Shown: positions 47,431 through 55,669 of the stretch, piece by piece | Layout of the letters: the number at the start of each line of letters is the position of its first letter | How positions within the stretch are numbered: the stretch's first letter is position 1 | NCBI RefSeq assembly: GCF_022376835.1 | Contig: NZ_CP084606.1 | Coordinates: 2,778,739 to 2,842,738, forward strand | Direction: 5' to 3' | DNA from: Brucepastera parasyntrophica | Lineage (GTDB): Bacteria > Spirochaetota > Spirochaetia > Treponematales > Treponemataceae | Length of the DNA: 64,000 nt | Translations under genes and position numbers: made by a program | The notes under the pieces: generated by a model | What the model saw: only the letters and a program-made list of their open reading frames with translations | Database searches by the model: none | What the model was told of the DNA's origin: nothing

Positions 47431-49187
47431 ATGCAGTACAATCAGCAGCTCATTAAAAAAATCTTGACTATATCAATATCCTGACCGGCTGGGCCCAGGA
47501 ACTGTCCGTAAAATATTGTTCAAAAACCGCGAATCTGTATTTTGTCCACGGAAATATCCGTGATTTCCTGCCGCACCAGATGGAAGAAGGCAAATTCATG
47601 TTTGTCAAAATCCAGGATTATATTTCGGAAGTCCTGTTCGGCAACCGTGATATTATCGTGTATTATGATAAGTCAGGCGGGGTTACCTTCTGTACATCAA
47701 AAATGCAGAGCGACTATCTGAAAACCATGACCTCCCGATATCCTTCCGTTCCGCCTGAAGACTTTCTTTCCCGGGATCCGGTGAAGGCCTTCGATTATCT
47801 TGAACGCTATTTTGTATATAATATCAGGCAGAATGATGACTGCCGGATCGTTCTTATCATTGATTATGCCGAAACTATTATTCCGGCCGATGAAATCAGT
47901 AATCTGGATGAGATTGACCGCTATTCCCTGGTCTGTCTGAACCGCTGGTCCCATGAACCCCAGTTTACAACCGGCGATGTGTCCATTATCATGCTTACCG
48001 AAAACCTGACCGATATAAATCCCCGGCTCTCGAGCGCGCCTTCAACCGTAAAGATTTCCGTTCCCTTTCCGGACACAGCGGTGCGGACCCAGTTTCTGGA
48101 ATTCCTTAACCAGCAGGACCAGCTTTTGCTGGAACGGGGCCTGAATCCTGAACGGGTCGGTATCCTGACTTCCGGGTTGAATCTTCTGAACCTGAACCAG
48201 CTCGTTTCCGAGTCCTATCAGGAAGACCGGCCTATTACCCTGGAATATCTCAGAAACCGGAAACGCAGTATCATTGAAAATGAGGCTGCCGGCCTGCTCG
48301 AATTCATTGATACCGGACATGATCTTTCGTATGTAGCGGGGCATGAATTTGTAAAACACCGTTTTCAAAAGGCGGCCCGCGCGCTCAAGCTTGGGCAGAC
48401 CGATGTGCTTCCCATGGGATATCTGATTTCAGGCCCAGTCGGTACGGGAAAGACCTTTATGGTTTCCGCTTTTGCCGGTGAAATAGGCGTGCCCATGGTA
48501 AAACTGCGGAATTTCCGTTCAAAATGGCAGGGCGCCACCGAATCGAACCTTGAAAAAGTCCTCAACATCCTGAAAGCAATGTCTCCCGTTGCCGTTATGG
48601 TAGACGAAGCTGACGCCATTCTGGGCGACCGGGACAGTGTGGGTGATTCCGGCACTTCGAACCGCGTTTTTGCCCAGATAGCCAATTTTATGGGAAATAC
48701 CGAATACCGGGGAAAAATAATATGGTTTTTAATAACCTGCCGTCCCGATCTGATCCCGATCGACCTTAAACGCCAGGGCCGGGCGGAGGAGCATCTCGCT
48801 CTCTTCTATCCGGAAACGCTGGAAGCCCGCGTTGAGCTGTTCCGGACCCTTCAGCGCAAACTGGAGATAAAGATAAAGGATTTTCCGGTTGCGGATCTGT
48901 TCAAAAGTATTAAATTCGACATATCAGGGGCGGATATTGAAGCTATTCTTGTAAGGGCAAAAATGAATGCCACAATGGACAACCGGGCCATGATTACACG
49001 CGCCGATATGGAAGAAACCATCCATGATTTTATTCCGCCTTCCTATCCCTATGAAATCGAGCTCCAGAATCTGGTCGCTGTCCTCGAATGTACGAGCCGG
49101 GAAATGGTCCCCGCAAAATACCAGAAACTTGAACGGTCAAAACTTGCCGCGGAAATCAGGGAACTGAAACAGCTCCTGGGAGAATAG
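47431..49187 (+). CDS. AAA+ ATPase with a large unassigned N-terminal domain (one-base frameshift in the given sequence)
   Basis: The ATG at 47431 follows GGAGGGGAG. Its frame stops after 17 codons unless one A is added to the A7 run at 47455-47461; with it the product is 585 residues. Residues 1-280 are a domain I do not recognise (YFVHGNIRDFLPHQ, IVLIIDYAETIIPADEI and LNRWSHEPQF suggest a P-loop-like but Walker-A-less fold). A typical AAA+ module follows: GPVGTGKTF (about 335), VAVMVDEADAIL (about 388), sensor-like LITCRPDL and an arginine-rich stretch RQGRAEEH. It is probably a protein-remodelling or unfolding ATPase. No partner is adjacent. Confidence 0.82.
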
Positions 49188-49202
49188 GCCGGGCAGTTTC
49201 CA

Positions 49203-49257
49203 ATAAAATACACCGCCGCAGAGCCGCAGGCTGATTAAACCCTCGCCCCGAATAAAA
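49203..49257 (-). repeat. Dispersed repeat family 1, short copy E
   Basis: On the minus strand it reads TTTATTCGGGGCGAGGGTTT, AATCAGCCTGCGGCTCTGCG, GCGGTGTATTTTATT. The first half matches copy C over about 40 bases. It lies between the AAA+ stop and the bidirectional terminator. Confidence 0.65.
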
Positions 49258-49288
49258 AAGCCCCGGCCATAAAATTCCGGGGCTTTTT
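49255..49288. terminator. Bidirectional Rho-independent terminator
   Basis: The perfect 12-bp stem AAAAAGCCCCGG (49255-49266) with CCGGGGCTTTTT (49277-49288) carries T-runs on both strands. It separates the AAA+ gene from the convergent gene at 49306. Confidence 0.8.
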
Positions 49289-49305
49289 GCAGGGAACAAA
49301 AAAAC

Positions 49306-49868
49306 TTATTCCTCTTCGTTGTCTTTGGGCCAGGTCAGTGTTTTTGAACAGAGATCGGCAATTTGCTTGGCCGCTTTTACCGCATCGGCCTGATTGACCC
49401 CCGCTTCCTGGTTCAGTGTTTTTGAGAAAAAAGCTCCATTGACTGGAATACGTCGTCGCGGGTAAAGAACAGGAAGGCGAAATTTACCCCTTCCGGCCGC
49501 AGTACCGTAAAAGCGGTAATCGCCTGCTGGGGTTCCTTGTTATAGAAAATTCTGCTCTGGTTTTTTGCAACAATACTGTTTGTTTCACTGAAACGGAAGG
49601 GAACCATGAATTCCCTCGGACGGCAATAGGGCTCCATTGCCTTCTGGGGATATGAAGGCGGCTCAACCAGAATATATATTTTTTTTCCGTTGGTCTGGAA
49701 GGTGATGCTGTCCCCCGAAGAGAAAATATCCTTTACGGCAGAATAAGAAACAATCTCATATATACTGTAGGATGAATCCTCCCTGAAAAAAGAAGTGACA
49801 ATATATCCTTCATCCATCGGGAGTTTGTTTTGTGTGTATGCTTCAAATAAATCCATTGCCTTAAGCAT
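49306..49868 (-). CDS. Unknown conserved-looking protein (one-base frameshift in the given sequence)
   Basis: From the ATG at 49868 (GGAGGCGG in front) the frame stops at 49413. One more base in the A6 run at 49427-49432 extends it to 49306, giving 187 residues that end SKTLTWPKDNEEE. There is no signal peptide or membrane segment. Alternating beta-type text (ITFQTNGKKIYILVEPPSYP, AFTVLRPEGVNFAFLFFTRD) suggests a compact mixed alpha/beta domain. I do not recognise a family. The extension has normal codon use and ends just before a good terminator, which supports the correction. Confidence 0.65.
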
Positions 49869-49988
49869 GGGTTCCGCCTCCTTTACTTATTCTATTAAAT
49901 ATAAAGCATAATCGGAACGAAAGCAATCATTATTCTTTCTCCCCGGAAATTGTTCCCCGCGGATACATTTTATATATCTTTAAGTTAC

Positions 49989-50073
49989 GTTTCTGCTATA
50001 AAGAATTTGCTGGTTCTTGATATCAGAAACACTCAGAATCGGTAATAGTCAAATAATTTAAATTATTTGACTA
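49989..50073 (-). repeat. Dispersed repeat family 2, copy 3 (inverted orientation)
   Basis: Read on the minus strand: stem 1 is a perfect 28-base palindrome with arms TAGTCAAATAATTT (50046-50073), a 15-base spacer, then stem 2 starting GTTTCTGATATCAAGAA and ending GAAAC (49989-50030), followed by GTAACTTAAAGATATATA. Stem 3 is not recognisable. It lies in the 421-bp space before the bactofilin gene; 50090-50250 shows nothing I can name. Confidence 0.7.
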
Positions 50074-50253
50074 TATATTTCCTGATGAAAGGAAATATCC
50101 CCGGTTTCTCTTCTATAAGATACAGTCTTTTTGATTCCATATTTCCCCCGCAGCGCCATTCTTCAGCGGCCGACAGCCGGTTTTCCCTGTCCGGTTATCC
50201 GTAAAGGTCCCCGGACAAAGCGCCGCCGTCCGTATTTTCTGCTTGTTTATGTC

Positions 50254-50283
50254 TTGACCGAAGGTACTTGTCGCGGGTAAAGT
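50254..50283 (+). promoter_or_regulatory. Promoter for the bactofilin operon, placed for a leaderless transcript
   Basis: TTGACC (50254-50259) and TAAAGT (50278-50283) are separated by 18 bp. The ATG at 50290 is only six bases past the -10 element and has no ribosome binding site. Confidence 0.45.
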
Positions 50284-50289
50284 ATTTTT

Positions 50290-50649
50290 ATGGTAGATAA
50301 TAGAGACAATGATTTGCTCGATCTGGATGAAGAAGACTATGATACGGTTCTCGCTGCCGACATTGATTTTGACGGAATGATAGAGTTTGCGGAACCCTTA
50401 ATGATAAAAGGCCGTGTTTCAGGAAGAATAGAAGCAACAAGTGATCTGATGGTTGATACGGACGCTGTTGTCCGGGCCGATATCAGGGCAGACCGTGTGG
50501 TTATAAAGGGTACGGTTATGGGAAATGTCAATGCTTCGAGAGTAGTCCATGTCTTCAGTTCGGGAAAGCTTACCGGTGATGTAACAGCCCCGGAGGTTGT
50601 ACTTGATACCGGCTGTTTTTTTTCCGGTGTCTGTACTATGAACAGGTAG
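50290..50649 (+). CDS. Bactofilin (polymer-forming cytoskeletal protein)
   Basis: The 119-residue protein has a short acidic N-terminal tail (about residues 1-25) and a right-handed beta-helix core typical of bactofilins (DUF583). The regular turns are visible as repeats such as MIKGRVSGRIEATSDLMVD, AVVRADIRADRVVIKGTVMG and NVNASRVVHV. It lacks a Pro-rich tail. Bactofilins polymerise without nucleotides and organise cell-wall enzymes or cell curvature, which fits a spirochaete. A TPR protein gene follows after 19 bases. Confidence 0.93.
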   Translation: MVDNRDNDLLDLDEEDYDTVLAADIDFDGMIEFAEPLMIKGRVSGRIEATSDLMVDTDAVVRADIRADRVVIKGTVMGNVNASRVVHVFSSGKLTGDVTAPEVVLDTGCFFSGVCTMNR

Positions 50650-50668
50650 TTCACAGGCAGGTTTATGT

Positions 50669-51295
50669 ATGCGCTATAAAAAAATCTGTATTGCTTTTAT
50701 ATGTATTATTGTATCCGCTCTTCCGGTTTTTTCCCAGACCAGGCGGGACGCGCTTGTTTTATACCGCGAGGGAAAATATACCGAAGCAATTGAAGTCTGC
50801 CTGAGTGAAATTTCCGAAAACGACCGGAATGTTGAAAGTTATGTAGTACTGTGCTGGTCTCTTGTCCGGGCCGACCGGTATGAGGAAGCCGATGCCTGGA
50901 GTGAAAGAGGCCGGAATATCTCGCGGTATGATCCAAGACTGATCGAAATTCAGGCTGAAGCAAAATACTTCCTCGGATATAATGACCAGTCTCTCCGCCT
51001 GTTTCAGGATTATATTTCATACGCCCCGAACGGTTCCAGAATAGCCCAGGCTTATTATTTTATGGGTGAAATTTACCTGCGGCAGGCCAAATACCGCCAT
51101 GCCGATATGTCATTTTCGGCAGCCCTGCAGCTGGAAAGCCTGAACGCCGCGTGGTGGGTCAGACTTGCCTATTCCCGGGAGATGGCAAAAGAATACCGGT
51201 ATGCCCTCGAAGCCTATAACAGGGCCCTTGCCCTGAACAGCAATCTTCAGGATGCTATCCGAGGGCGCGACCGGGTGACAGGTTTGCTGCGGTAA
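50669..51295 (+). CDS. Secreted TPR-repeat protein
   Basis: The 208-residue protein has a signal peptide (YKKICIAFICIIVSALPVFS, cleavage about residue 23) and four or five TPR units. Typical strings are ALVLYREGKYTEAIEVCLSE, YYFMGEIYLRQAKYRHADMS and YSREMAKEYRYALEAYNRAL. It is probably a periplasmic or envelope scaffold. It is between the bactofilin and mtaB genes; its last base is the first base of the mtaB ATG (TAATG), so the two are coupled. Confidence 0.85.
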   Translation: MRYKKICIAFICIIVSALPVFSQTRRDALVLYREGKYTEAIEVCLSEISENDRNVESYVVLCWSLVRADRYEEADAWSERGRNISRYDPRLIEIQAEAKYFLGYNDQSLRLFQDYISYAPNGSRIAQAYYFMGEIYLRQAKYRHADMSFSAALQLESLNAAWWVRLAYSREMAKEYRYALEAYNRALALNSNLQDAIRGRDRVTGLLR

Positions 51296-52713
51296 TGTTT
51301 CCTGTTTACTTTGAAACACTCGGGTGCAGACTGAACCAGATTGAAACCGAATCTCTGGCGCAGGCTTTTTTATCTGCCGGTTTTACAATCAGAACGGGAA
51401 CTTCCGCGGAACCTGATATATCTGAAAAACCTGTTTCCTTATCAGGCGGTATCCTGATTTCCCCGTCCGCTTCGCCGGAACTCTGCATTGTAAATACCTG
51501 TACCGTCACCGGAAAGGCCGAACAAAAGGCCCGGCGGCTCATCAGACTGCTGCTCCGGAACTATCCCGAGTCGGTAATCCTGGTGACCGGCTGTTACGCG
51601 GAACTGGATGCCCTCAGCATTGCTGCAATCGATCCCCGGATATGTGTATATCCCGGCTCAAAAAAGGGATATCTGGCAAAACTCCCTTCTTTCCTGCTGG
51701 CATCAATGGAATCCTGTCCGGGACAGTCCGTTCAGGACATACTGAAAAACTTCTGTTCAGGAACCTTCCCGGAAACGGACGCAGCCGGTATTCCGGGGGA
51801 ACAATCTTTTGTTCTTTCAACCAGTAATTTCCTTTTTCACTCCCGGGCTTCGGTCAAAATCCAGGACGGATGCAATAATAACTGTTCGTATTGCCGGGTC
51901 CGGCTGGCCAGGGGCAGGGCGGTCTCCCTTGAGGCTGATGAAGTCATCAGCCGTATCAGATCAATCGAGGAAGCCGGATGGAATGAAGTTGTCCTGACGG
52001 GCGTTAATCTGTCCCAGTACCGTTCCCGCGACGGGGATTTTGCCCGTCTCCTTGAGCGGATCCTCAGGGAAACAGATCATATCGCGGTGCGGATTTCAAG
52101 TCTGTACCCGGATCATATTGATGACAGCCTTGTTTCCGTGGCCGCCGACAGCAGAATCCGGCCGTCTTTTCATCTTTCGGTACAATCGGGAAGTTCCCGC
52201 ATACTGGAAGCCATGAGACGGACATATACGCCGGAAACTGTATATATTGCGGCGGAAAAACTCCGTTCCGTTAAGGAAAACCCCTTCCTTTCCTGCGATA
52301 TTATTGCCGGATTTCCGGGCGAAACAGAGGAGGATTTTAAAAAAACCCGTTCTCTCTGCGAGGGCATCAGTTTCGCGGGTATTCATGCGTTTTCCTTTTC
52401 TCCCAGGGCAGGGACTTCAGCTTATACCATGAAACCCCGTATTCCCGAACGGATTGCCCGGGAACGGGTGTCGGAATTAATAACCCTTGCCGAAGGAAAT
52501 TATGAAGAATATATCCGGTACTGGACCGGAAGGGCCCTCCCGGCGATACTCGAACGGAATACGGCCGGAGAAGCTCCTTCTGTTCTGACAGCGAATTATC
52601 TTCAGCTGTTTCTTGATTCCGGCGAAGAACTGCCCGCCGGAACAGTCCCGGGCAGTGAAATTTATGTAAAACTTATCGGTTTACATAAGGCAAAACTGGA
52701 AAATTTTGTATAA
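51295..52713 (+). CDS. mtaB: tRNA threonylcarbamoyladenosine methylthiotransferase (MtaB-like)
   Basis: The 472-residue radical SAM enzyme has the UPF0004 domain with cluster Cys in ETLGCRLNQIE, VNTCTVTGKAE and VTGCYAEL (residues about 10, 68 and 101) and the radical SAM cluster DGCNNNCSYCRVR. The extra string GEISFAGIHAFSFSPRAGT-like near residue 365 is typical. It converts t6A37 to ms2t6A37 in tRNAs decoding ANN codons. The first domain holds an insertion of about 25 residues after AFLSAGF. TRAM at the C-terminus is short or missing, as in MtaB. Confidence 0.9.
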   Translation: MFPVYFETLGCRLNQIETESLAQAFLSAGFTIRTGTSAEPDISEKPVSLSGGILISPSASPELCIVNTCTVTGKAEQKARRLIRLLLRNYPESVILVTGCYAELDALSIAAIDPRICVYPGSKKGYLAKLPSFLLASMESCPGQSVQDILKNFCSGTFPETDAAGIPGEQSFVLSTSNFLFHSRASVKIQDGCNNNCSYCRVRLARGRAVSLEADEVISRIRSIEEAGWNEVVLTGVNLSQYRSRDGDFARLLERILRETDHIAVRISSLYPDHIDDSLVSVAADSRIRPSFHLSVQSGSSRILEAMRRTYTPETVYIAAEKLRSVKENPFLSCDIIAGFPGETEEDFKKTRSLCEGISFAGIHAFSFSPRAGTSAYTMKPRIPERIARERVSELITLAEGNYEEYIRYWTGRALPAILERNTAGEAPSVLTANYLQLFLDSGEELPAGTVPGSEIYVKLIGLHKAKLENFV

Positions 52714-52725
52714 CTAGTGTATAAT
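52697..52725 (+). promoter_or_regulatory. Possible promoter of the lipoprotein/barrel operon
   Basis: A consensus TATAAT lies at 52720-52725 with a weak TGGAAA at 52697-52702 (17-bp spacer). The first lipoprotein gene starts 50 bases downstream behind GGGAGG. Confidence 0.35.
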
Positions 52726-52775
52726 AAAACTGTCTGTACTATGAATACTTTGGGCCATGTGCCGGGAGGTCCTTT

Positions 52776-53597
52776 ATGAGATTAATTTCCAAGTTTGTGC
52801 CGATTCTGATCACAGTTCTTATTGCATTTGTCTGCATTTCCTGTGAACCTGTCAGTATTTTTGAATCCCTTGATAAACCGGATACAGCGAAAATCGCTGA
52901 AAAACGGGACGCCGATCTGGTGGAAAGCCTGAAAGCGCAGAAAGGCTCCCCGAAATTTTATTCGGAACTGACCGGGTCCGAAAAAACAATGATAAAAGAT
53001 TCCCTTACGGATATTATCATTTCGCCCACTTCCGATACTGAACTGGCAAGCGAGGCTGCCGTCCTGCTCGCCGAATTTGTGGTAAAAACGGAGCCGATTA
53101 TTCATGATACAATCAATTCAATCGACGCCATTATTGACAATCTTACTACCGGCAGCGGAAATGCCGATGACATCCTGTCCCAGGTAATTGACGGTTTCAC
53201 CAAGCCTGTTTCTTCTATAAAAGATAACCAGGATGCCCTTGAGGACTTTTTTGATAATATGCACACCATTGCCGACGCGTACAGCGAGGTTTCTTCGGGA
53301 ACTCTCGGCGGAGGTGACATACAGGTATATATAGTCGCCGCTATTTTTGACTCAATCCTTGATTTATACAGCGGAAATAAAACCGCCGCTGGCGCTGCGC
53401 TTTCAGTCTTCCTTCAGGACCCCCAGAATACGGATGTAAATGAAATCCTTCCTCCGGGGAAGACCACAGACGATCTGGCCGATATGATTACCGATCTGAA
53501 CGGTAAGGCCGGTGTCCTGAAAAATCTGGCAAACCTGGCGGACCTGAAAAATCTGTCGGATGCGATTCTCGATATGTTTGAAAACACCGGTAATTGA
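52776..53597 (+). CDS. Predicted lipoprotein, first of two alternating lipoprotein/barrel pairs
   Basis: The 273-residue protein has a lipoprotein signal (ITVLIAFVCISC, lipidated Cys about residue 23). The mature chain is acidic and helical with many Asp/Leu heptad-like stretches such as NLANLADLKNLSDAILDMF; no family is recognised. The ribosome binding site is GGGAGG. The outer-membrane barrel gene starts 11 bases after its stop. Its partner-like order is repeated at 54793-56862, so these lipoproteins probably assist or plug the barrels. Confidence 0.8.
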   Translation: MRLISKFVPILITVLIAFVCISCEPVSIFESLDKPDTAKIAEKRDADLVESLKAQKGSPKFYSELTGSEKTMIKDSLTDIIISPTSDTELASEAAVLLAEFVVKTEPIIHDTINSIDAIIDNLTTGSGNADDILSQVIDGFTKPVSSIKDNQDALEDFFDNMHTIADAYSEVSSGTLGGGDIQVYIVAAIFDSILDLYSGNKTAAGAALSVFLQDPQNTDVNEILPPGKTTDDLADMITDLNGKAGVLKNLANLADLKNLSDAILDMFENTGN

Positions 53598-53608
53598 GGG
53601 GGCTGAAG

Positions 53609-54721
53609 ATGAAAAAAAGAATTACAGGCATTGTCCTGATTTTAGCATGTATAGTTTCGTTCGGATTTGCGGAAGAAGTGGAAATAAAGCCGTTCCGTAT
53701 ACATACGCCCCGTTCAATCGGAATGGGAAATGCCTATAACGCCATCTCAACCGGGTATGAAAGTTTCTGGATTAATCCGGCCGGACTGCGCACGGAAAAG
53801 ACTGAAATAAACTTTTTTAATCTTGCTGTGACTGTTCTTGGAAATCCCGGGGACGTCTTTTCCGCGGGCCAGAGCATGTTTGATGCGGACGGAGGATCGA
53901 ATATTCTGTCAAGCCTGAAACAGGTCGTTACCGGCAGCGGCGTGGGTCTGAATGCCGGCGGCGGTTTTTCCTGGATCGGGAAGGGCTTCGGCGCAGGTAT
54001 TTTCAACAGTTTTGATCTTTATATGCAGGGCGATCCCTTCCCGGCGGGAGTAGAGGGTTATGTTGACAACACCATATCCCTTATGTTCGGGTACGCGTTG
54101 TCGATTCCCCTTCCGTTTGGTATGAAAGTGACTGCCGGGGCCGATATCAGGCCTTCCCTGAAACTCCGGGGCGCAATTGACGCAAGAATGGTTGAGAAGC
54201 TGCTTCTTGAAGATAATGCTGATGTAATGAAATATTTTACCGATATTTTAAAAAACAAATACTTTGCGTTTCCCGTGGACATAGGGGCAAAAGTGGAGCT
54301 TCCGCTCGGTTTTGTTGTATCGATGTCGGCGAATGACATATTTGGAAAATATTTCGGGGGAGATACCGATTATTATGTGAACTGGGGGCTTAATTTCGGC
54401 GCTGCATGGCAGCCTGATCTCAAGGCCGCGGCCAATATCATAAAGCCTACAATTTCCCTGGAGCTTTCAAATATTAACAGAATAATAGCCGAGGAAACGG
54501 GCTTCTGGCGCGAATTAAAGGTCGGCTGTGAGGTTGCCCTTTTCAAGAGTATTGTTCTGCTTTGGGCCGGCCTTGACGGAGGATATCCTTCCTTTGGCGG
54601 CGGATTTGATATAGGGGTATTTGAAATAGGAGTCGCCTACGGGACAACCGAATACGGCAGATATCTCGGCGACTGTCCGGTACCCCACCTTACATTTGAA
54701 CTGGCTATACGGCTTGACTGA
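53609..54721 (+). CDS. FadL/UPF0164-like outer-membrane beta-barrel protein
   Basis: The ATG at 53609 follows GAGGGGGCTGAAG; an in-frame TTG 15 bases upstream overlaps the previous stop. The 370-residue product has a signal peptide (RITGIVLILACIVSFGFA) and the family start RSIGMGNAYNAISTGYESFW with INPAGL, as in the treponemal UPF0164/FadL-like proteins. Alternating amphipathic strands continue to a C-terminal aromatic-type end (LTFELAIRLD). Such barrels may import hydrophobic nutrients across the outer membrane. Confidence 0.85.
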   Translation: MKKRITGIVLILACIVSFGFAEEVEIKPFRIHTPRSIGMGNAYNAISTGYESFWINPAGLRTEKTEINFFNLAVTVLGNPGDVFSAGQSMFDADGGSNILSSLKQVVTGSGVGLNAGGGFSWIGKGFGAGIFNSFDLYMQGDPFPAGVEGYVDNTISLMFGYALSIPLPFGMKVTAGADIRPSLKLRGAIDARMVEKLLLEDNADVMKYFTDILKNKYFAFPVDIGAKVELPLGFVVSMSANDIFGKYFGGDTDYYVNWGLNFGAAWQPDLKAAANIIKPTISLELSNINRIIAEETGFWRELKVGCEVALFKSIVLLWAGLDGGYPSFGGGFDIGVFEIGVAYGTTEYGRYLGDCPVPHLTFELAIRLD

Positions 54722-54792
54722 AAACCGTATGCGGTTGGGGCTGGCTGTTGTAAACAGATTGTTTGAAAACAGTCAGCTTTTTAGGAGTTTAT

Positions 54793-55515
54793 ATGCGTAA
54801 TTTATTGCCTGCGGCGCTCATTATCGGCATCCTTCTTTTTCCGTTTGCCTCCTGTCAGGATATGTTTACAACTTCACTGGCAAGCGGACTTTCGCGCTCA
54901 GGTTACGGAATTTCATCGTCAACATCTGTAGATGATTTGATAAGCATCATTAAGGGACCCTATGGGGGAGATTCCAGTGTCGCAAGGGAAGTAATGGATG
55001 CGCTCGGCACGAAAACAGCCGCGGAATTGAATTCCCTGTCAACCGAGGATAAAACAACGATTCTGAACGCCGCCACTGATGCGACAGTTGATACCGGGAA
55101 AGCCCTTGATATTCTGAAAAGCTATGATTCATCCACTTCAGATACGGACAAGCTCATTTCGGACATTCTGAATGTTTTTGATACGAATGTGGATTTAGGC
55201 GCGGTTGATACGCTCCTTGCAAATTCCGATGTCCAGAATTCGGTTCCGGTTGATACGCTCGTATTTGCATCGGTTGTCGTTCTGGCGGATGTAGCCACCG
55301 AGGTAGGAGAACAGACCATAAAAGATATTGTAGCTGATCCCAGTACAATCGATAATTATTCCCTTACGCCGGAACAGAAAGCAAGAGTGGAAAACGTTAT
55401 TGCTGTTTCGGATGTTCTCGTAAACAGCCGGGCCCAGGAAGTAACGGATATGGGTACGGGACTCGGTTTTGACCTGATGGAACTGCTGCCTAAAGTCAAT
55501 ACCCCAAACCCTTAA
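54793..55515 (+). CDS. Predicted lipoprotein, second pair
   Basis: The ATG at 54793 with AGGAG in front is preferred over an in-frame start 10 codons earlier. The 240-residue chain has a lipobox signal (IIGILLFPFASC, Cys about residue 21). The mature part is Ser/Thr/Asp-rich and helical (TVDTGKALDILKSYDSSTSD). It shows the same general composition and order as the first lipoprotein but no close sequence match by eye. The second barrel gene follows after 154 bases. Confidence 0.78.
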   Translation: MRNLLPAALIIGILLFPFASCQDMFTTSLASGLSRSGYGISSSTSVDDLISIIKGPYGGDSSVAREVMDALGTKTAAELNSLSTEDKTTILNAATDATVDTGKALDILKSYDSSTSDTDKLISDILNVFDTNVDLGAVDTLLANSDVQNSVPVDTLVFASVVVLADVATEVGEQTIKDIVADPSTIDNYSLTPEQKARVENVIAVSDVLVNSRAQEVTDMGTGLGFDLMELLPKVNTPNP

Positions 55516-55669
55516 TGAACACGTCCGGCATATGATATAAAAAAAACAGGCAAACTGCCGATATTTGTAATGGACGGCATGTGTGCCGTATCCGGGATCG
55601 GGTATAGCTTCTGTTTTGGAGTTAATTTTAAAAGAGCCTGACCGGCTCTGTAAAAAGGATTGCAGGAAA

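Noticed and set aside
43923..47461. Phase variation by homopolymer slippage as cause of the frame breaks
   Set aside because: The runs are only 3-7 bases, occur in housekeeping genes such as fusA, and are always one base short; sequencing error fits better.
439..50073. CRISPR array
   Set aside because: The repeats are dispersed between genes over 50 kb with no regular spacers and no cas genes.
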